Source: Ulota crispa (lineage: Eukaryota > Streptophyta > Bryopsida > Orthotrichales > Orthotrichaceae). Taken from it: a stretch of DNA of 64,000 nucleotides. Position numbers and translations under genes: made by a program. Location: the NCBI GenBank assembly GCA_963920765.1, contig OY987245.1, positions 13,284,727 through 13,348,726 on the forward strand, read 5' to 3'. The notes under the pieces are model-generated. The model saw only the letters and a program-made list of their open reading frames with translations, did not search any database and had not been told where the DNA came from. Numbering within the stretch: the stretch's first letter is position 1; the number at the start of each line of letters is the position of its first letter. Positions 58,345 through 64,000 of this stretch are shown here, in pieces.

Positions 58345-61300
58345 GTAAGCTAGTATGCTTTGTAAACTAATGTATAATATAAATCTCAATGTTAAATCAT
58401 ATGTCAGTCATAAATTAAAGCAATTAATTCAATAGTAGTAATACTCTTTGATGGTATCCTGGCACTAACCTTAAGGTAATTAACTAATAACTTATTTAAA
58501 GTAATGTAGTTCTTGGGGTCCCAATCATATTAGTTTAGGAGAGTTTTATTGTACCTGCATTTAGTCACAAGCTAGTTTGTTGATTTTGAGAATTGTCAAA
58601 TTAAATTCAAAAGTTTAGGAAAAAAATCAACCATTTAAGAGGAAAAAAGAGAATATTCTTTCTTTTCTATAGGTTTAGCTAGGAGTATACCTTAGACAAT
58701 CGATTGGCCCAAGAGAATGTAGGATATTGGTCAGTTAAGCTAAAAAACCTCCCGGACTGTGGTCTCCATTCCCGCACTCTACAATTAGGGTGTTCTCCAC
58801 ACACTCTTGAACCCATAGTGGAGCAGTGAATGCCACTTGCACAAGCAAATCTTGCCACATGTCAGTTGTTAAGTTGTTGTGAGACGGTTGGGATTGGGAT
58901 CATCAAGCACGTATTTAGGAACACATCAAAGCAATTTCAAGGGTAGTCTAGAGTTGCTAATAGGGGCCTTATGAGTTGCAACTCCCCCTTTAATATAAAA
59001 TAATCTACGATACTTTTTTCCACAAAAATTACGTTCCATGGTAGCTTGTTGAAATGCTAACCCTACAAAAAAATTCCTAAATTTTCCAAGATCTTGAGGT
59101 ACCCCAAACCCTTAAACACTCGGGTATGGATATGGTTACCTTAATCACAAGAGTACAAGCATTTTGCACTACTTTCCAACTATGCATACTCCTTTTCCTT
59201 TGAGTTCAACATTAGATCCCAAGTTTGTTGCTAAATGGGGGCGTCAAGTAATATTTAAAAATGATTGAATGATGGGCAAATTGAATGATGGGCTACAAGT
59301 AACATCACAAAATATCATGTATTTTTTGCAAGATAATTGTTAAGATGTGATTCTTGAGTTGGTTTTACAAACATGCTTGAATGTTCTATGCAAGAAAAAT
59401 TGGTAGAATGCCACTTTTGAGTTAGTTTTTGTCAATTCTAGGAGCAAAAGTCTATTACTTTGATGCCAAAATTTCCTACAAATTGTGCAAACATTATTTA
59501 GTGGACTAGGATAGTTGACTTCAGATAGAAAATACTTAGAATATTGTTTGAAAATCTAAAAGTGATGATTATTGTCCTTTTGGAACACTAAGATTTTGAA
59601 GATGTAATGAAAATTGGGACACGACTTGAACATCCCTTTAGGATGAGTTCTTACTTAACATCAAAAAAATTTGTTTTGAAAGTGGCTTAGAAAATAATTT
59701 TGGTATAGCCTTGGATTGCAATCACTTTTTAGCATCACATTTAGTACCAATTGTGTACATACTTTCAAAATACATAAGGCATATATTAGAAATGTTTTCA
59801 ATGCTTACATTATAAGAGTGCTATGCCAAGTGTACATTAAATGAAATCTACTCAAATTTGGTCCTTGAGTTACATTCACTCCTCATTGTTTGATCATCCA
59901 CTTCACAAAAAAAGTAGTGCACTTTAAGCACAGTTTCGCATTTGCAGTATCAGAAGGATTTTTGTTACAAGCACTATGCTTACTGTGAAGATTCATTTCA
60001 ATCCTTAGAGGCTATACATTATTAAATACAAAAACCAACACATTCCTGTAGGTCAAATGACTTACAAGAGTTTTTGTTAATCTTTTATATGTCTCTTTTT
60101 CAACTTATCTTTGGCATTAAAGTTTAAAAATCAGTGAGAATTTTGGACAAATAATGAGTATTTTGAAACATTCTTGAATTGGCATATATGTCATCATTTT
60201 GGAAAAAAAATATGCCTACATATATGAGGAGTAGTAAAAATGGTAGAAATAGTGATGGAGAGGGTGGTCAAGTAACCAAATTGCTAGAAGTAAATTGATA
60301 AAGGACTCAATAAATGACAACTGCAATATTAATTCTTGTAAATAAATGCAATTATCTACTCAAAAATTAGGGTGATATTCACTCATGTATACAAACAAAA
60401 TGATCCAAATCATTTTGTGTATGTTGTTTTTGATATTGGTTTTTTGACCATACACATGGATCTTGATTGTGTTGTATGGGCTATTTGTTACATTTCCATA
60501 GAATCAAGTGATCCAACCTTTATGGACAATGATGGGGCCATTCAATTATGAAAAAAAGTGCAAGATGGAGATTTGATAAATCTTTTCATAAGGTGTAAAG
60601 TGTATCTCCACAACAAATGACAATTATAATTTAAGATGTTATCATTTGATTATGTTGCACTTTTCATTATATGTAGCAATTTCACTTGTTTTTTCTTATA
60701 ATAAAAAAGAGTTAGTTTCAAATCATCTTGGATACAAAAGAAAAATGGTAGTCTAATTTACAAACATAGGTGAAATCATATAATGATTTTATATTTGCAC
60801 AAAGTTCCAATATATATTTTGAAATGAAAAACATTCCACTCGTAAAAGGAAGCATGGGTCAAAACATTAGGCAAATCTGAAATCACCAATAACATAAAAA
60901 TATTATTTAAGGTATATACTAGGATGCAAATTATTTTTTCCATTTTAGGCTCGTGCTATTAAAGCAAAGATAAGTTGGGTTCATAGATCTTTGTATTTTG
61001 AATGAGGTTTCTAAAGTAAAATTGCAATTGAAAAAACAAATCTTTGACTAATGCAAAATAATTCACCCTTATGTTTGAACTAAAAAAGAACTACTTCAAA
61101 AAAAAATCCAAGACATAATTGTACGTTATCATTGGAATTCTCTTATGAATTTCATGTTTCTTTTCAAAAGTGTGGTTTATTTACATGTTGCTTTAGTACA
61201 AAAAAGCAAGACCATAGTCTTAATGTTTGGAAAGGTTTAACAAATAGAGGCAGAGGAAACAATTGAATTTGTGAAGACGGAAGACTCACAAGAAAAATTA

Positions 61301-62960
61301 TTTCAATACCGAAGAAGATGCTCAAAATCTTACAATTTTTATCTCCTAAAGATCAACCAATCATTTTTTCCACTTATTGGCCCAAAATAGGCTACTATTT
61401 TCAAAAAAGGACTTCAATATTCCCAAGTTTAATAATTTTGTTAGTAAATTCTACATTAGGATTGCCATGGCCAAAAGAAATTCATCGGAAAATTGGTACT
61501 AAGTGTTCAACACTTTTATAATTTTTGGGATTTAATGTCTCAAGAGAGCATCTGATGCTTTGAACATTAGGTCGTGGATTATTTTGCAAATCTGCTCAAT
61601 ACTCATTTTTTTTAGCCAAATGCCGTAAAATTTTATCTGCTAAAGGTGATATCTTTGTTTCTCACAGATCTCAAATGCAAATGCTTCAAGGTTGCTTAAT
61701 ACAAATCTACAAGTTGTGCTCATAAATATTGAGTATATAGATAACATTTGATCCTAAGGTTTTTATGACTCTTTTATTGATGTCAAATTCACAAGAATAG
61801 AGGGATTTGTACTTTATAACACGTTTAGATTTTGTCCGAAGATGGTTCACACACATTATAAGGTCCTAGAGTCCCAACTCCTAAGCCTCACTAAATGCTA
61901 AGAATTTGATTGATCTGAAGCTAACAAAATAGATGACTTATAGCTTCATATGAAGTCCCAAATCCTAAGTCTTGGTTCATTTAGAAGTGCCTACATGACA
62001 TCACATATGGAAGTTTTTGGCGTCAAAAAGTGAGAAATTGTTTCAAGAAATGGGTTTAAAATTATGAGAATCTCATGCAAGTGCAGGTTTTCAACGTGAT
62101 CTTTGCTTGAAATATTTAGGCATTTTACAAAATACCTATTTTCCCCTTTTTTATCCAACAAAGTTGAAATATCAATTTGGATTAAGAAAATCCCAAATTT
62201 TTAAAGGGTGAAGCCCCAAGTTTTGCTTGCAAGATTGGCCTTCATTCAAAAGTAAAGAGAATTTCAGAAGTCAAGATACTTTACCTCTAAACTTTACCAT
62301 CAAATGTTAATACTTACTACAACAAAATTGTCATGTATTGTTGGTGAATAATTATGGAAAAATCTACTATAATTGTAACCTATTTAATAGTTTTGTCTAT
62401 TATTGCAAATCATTGTAACAATTAGAATCTGCAAACCTTACACCTTGAGGCACTAAGAAGCTTGAATGTAATTTTGAGCTACTTAGAAACAATAATTTTT
62501 GAATTTCCTTAATCCATAGTAATTTGTAAAAAAAAAGATTTAGTAATACTCATAAAAAATATTGTCGTTTATAGTATAAAGTGATATTAGTGTAGTGCAA
62601 ATAAGAACAAAAGTCATAACCAACAAGAAACAAATAAGAACTTTTGGAGACAATCTTTTCACAGACTTGTGTCCACAAATTTATGTAGGAATCTAAGAAA
62701 TTCAATTTTTTTTTAGCAATTCACTATACCATCCACCATTCAATCTTGATGTCTACCACTCGTTCTATTTCATAACAACAACCCTTTTGTTGTCCACATT
62801 TCATTGGATAATATCTGAAGGGACATGCCTTCATTGATCCAAATCTACTACAATTGGCAAAATTTTGCTAAAAGAAACTATGATCCCCTTTATAATTGAG
62901 TTTGTTTTGACAAAAAGATTTCTTGTCAAAATTCTAAAGACCTTAAATAAAGGGCAATTT
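58345..62960. other. Long AT-rich gene-free stretch
   Basis: Only short frames without motifs are present, for example 61318-61521 (67 codons, aromatic and Pro-rich, unrecognised). A short run of CTTGTAAGCTA-like repeats lies near 58335-58372. No TIR, splice structure or known domain could be supported. Confidence 0.45.
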
Positions 62961-62970
62961 TTTTGAGCCC

Positions 62971-64000
62971 CACTAGAAGAAAACATGGAAGAACAACTCC
63001 ATAAACAATTGGATTTTTAGTGCTACAGGACACAAACAATTCCATTAGAACTTCAAAAATTATAGTAGACTCTTAGTCATTGTGAACCAATTGCGGTGGA
63101 CATGTTCTGCATTAATTGCGATTTGGCCAATTCTCATCCCCTGACACTAAGGAACTTCATTTGTGTCAGAGGGGCTTTTTTTTTAACGACCTCAGCCCAA
63201 ATTGCCTAGTTTAGCAAATTGGGCACAAAATTCTAAGGGTTTGCCCTTCCAAAAAACAGCCTCAACTCATGGATGACTACTTGTAGTACTACTGAAGTGC
63301 TGATTCAGTCCTACATTTGCCACATGTTTCATTTCAATACGATAGTATGTCAAATTTGGGTGTTTCTATTATTACTTCATTTGTAGTTTTAGGGTAATTG
63401 TACTTTGCACGTACAGAGTCTAGTTGTATGTAAGTTGTGTATTAGTTGCATTGAAGTGCTCCAGGGCTGCTTAGGCCACTTTAACTTTGATAGTTTTTGT
63501 GCAGTACTTTCAAACTCGTTCTTCTGTTCTTAGTTAGTGACTAAGGAAGCACTTATTATCAGATTACAATATCATTGCTTACGAGTACTATCAACTACAA
63601 CTTCCATGCAATTGCTTCCTTTCTTCCAAATCTAGGAGGCGGTTCCAGCAATGTGTAGTGCGAGTGCATCAATGTTGTCAAGATCCAGCAAACTTCTATG
63701 TCAGTTGCAGCTAAGACATTACTTAGACGCCACTCCAAGTTCAAAAGTACATGACCATTGTTGTCTGTAGATACTGTACAATGAAGACTTAGTTGCAATT
63801 TGGTTCTCCTATTATGCCTCACACTACCCACATAGTACTGTCTTAGACGTTATATACCCACCTGATTAAATATGCGGTGATAGTTCAGTTGCAGGTGACT
63901 TGTGATTTAGTGCCCATGCACTACTCAAATTTAATGCATACCTACGCCTAAGTTGTGCAATAGTTGAAGCACTATAATTGCCTCTAATTCAAATTTCCAA
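62971..64000 (+). mobile_element. Left end of a second CACTA-family element (runs off window)
   Basis: The sequence CACTAGAAGAAAAC at 62971 is identical for 13-14 bases to the terminus of the CACTA MITE at 47951. No matching CTTCTAGTG end is found downstream before the window stops. Stem-loops lie inside (63140-63180 CCCTGACAC/GTGTCAG; 63197-63226 GCCCAAATTG/CAAATTGGGC), and the last 600 bp are less AT-rich than upstream, as expected for subterminal sequence. A 78-codon minus frame at 63831-63595 shows no motif. A solo end or chance match cannot be ruled out. Confidence 0.45.

Noticed and set aside
1..64000. LTR retrotransposons, tRNAs, CRISPR arrays, viral or organellar insertions
   Set aside because: No reverse transcriptase, gag, integrase, paired LTRs, tRNA cloverleaf, spaced direct-repeat array or organellar gene could be recognised by reading; a proper search could still find decayed copies.

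Overview
The window looks like nuclear DNA of a green plant with a large, repeat-rich genome. The evidence is plant-type DNA transposons (CACTA/En-Spm, Stowaway, hAT and Harbinger-like MITEs, a Helitron with Arabidopsis-like ends) and a WI12 (wound-induced) family gene. An animal-type (EXT1-like) exostosin gene is unusual for flowering plants. It hints at a bryophyte, fern/lycophyte or charophyte alga, but the sequence alone cannot settle the lineage. There are only three convincing host genes in 64 kb. I found no rRNA, tRNA, CRISPR or organellar insert, and no recognisable LTR-retrotransposon protein.

Layout. 1-670: flank with a small TTAA-flanked element. 671-31239: one CACTA element of about 30.6 kb with matching terminal repeats and a CCC target-site duplication on both sides. 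It holds, from left to right: a minus-strand TNPA-like accessory gene (about 7.4 to 3.7 kb); a non-coding block with a 362-bp-arm foldback hairpin (10.8-11.5 kb); a decayed TNP2-type transposase on the minus strand (about 20.1 to 14.4 kb); an inverted pair of arrays of a ~332-bp repeat (20.9-21.9 and 24.7-27.1 kb) around a GC-richer core; and a second, strongly diverged TNPA-like gene on the plus strand (27.2-29.2 kb). Each array has the same orientation relative to the gene downstream of it, so the arrays may be promoters for divergent transcription.

31.2-35.2 kb is a cluster of MITEs and foldback elements next to the WI12 gene (35185-35715, minus). 36-44 kb is AT-rich. It carries an intronless divergent cyclophilin with a basic N-terminal tail (39115-39816, plus) and a weak AP2-like exon remnant near 43.5 kb. 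The exostosin/GT47 gene (45867-47081, minus) lies in a GC-richer island with two upstream ORFs in its leader and a hAT MITE in its possible 3' UTR. 47.6-64 kb is gene-poor and full of small DNA transposons: a CACTA MITE inserted in one copy of a tandem repeat whose other copy shows the empty site, several TTAA elements, Stowaway, Helitron, and the end of another CACTA element at 62971.

The main story is the 30.6-kb CACTA element with two diverged accessory genes and inverted promoter-like arrays, plus a group of TTAA-flanked (piggyBac-like) elements whose ends read CCCCTAAA or close variants.
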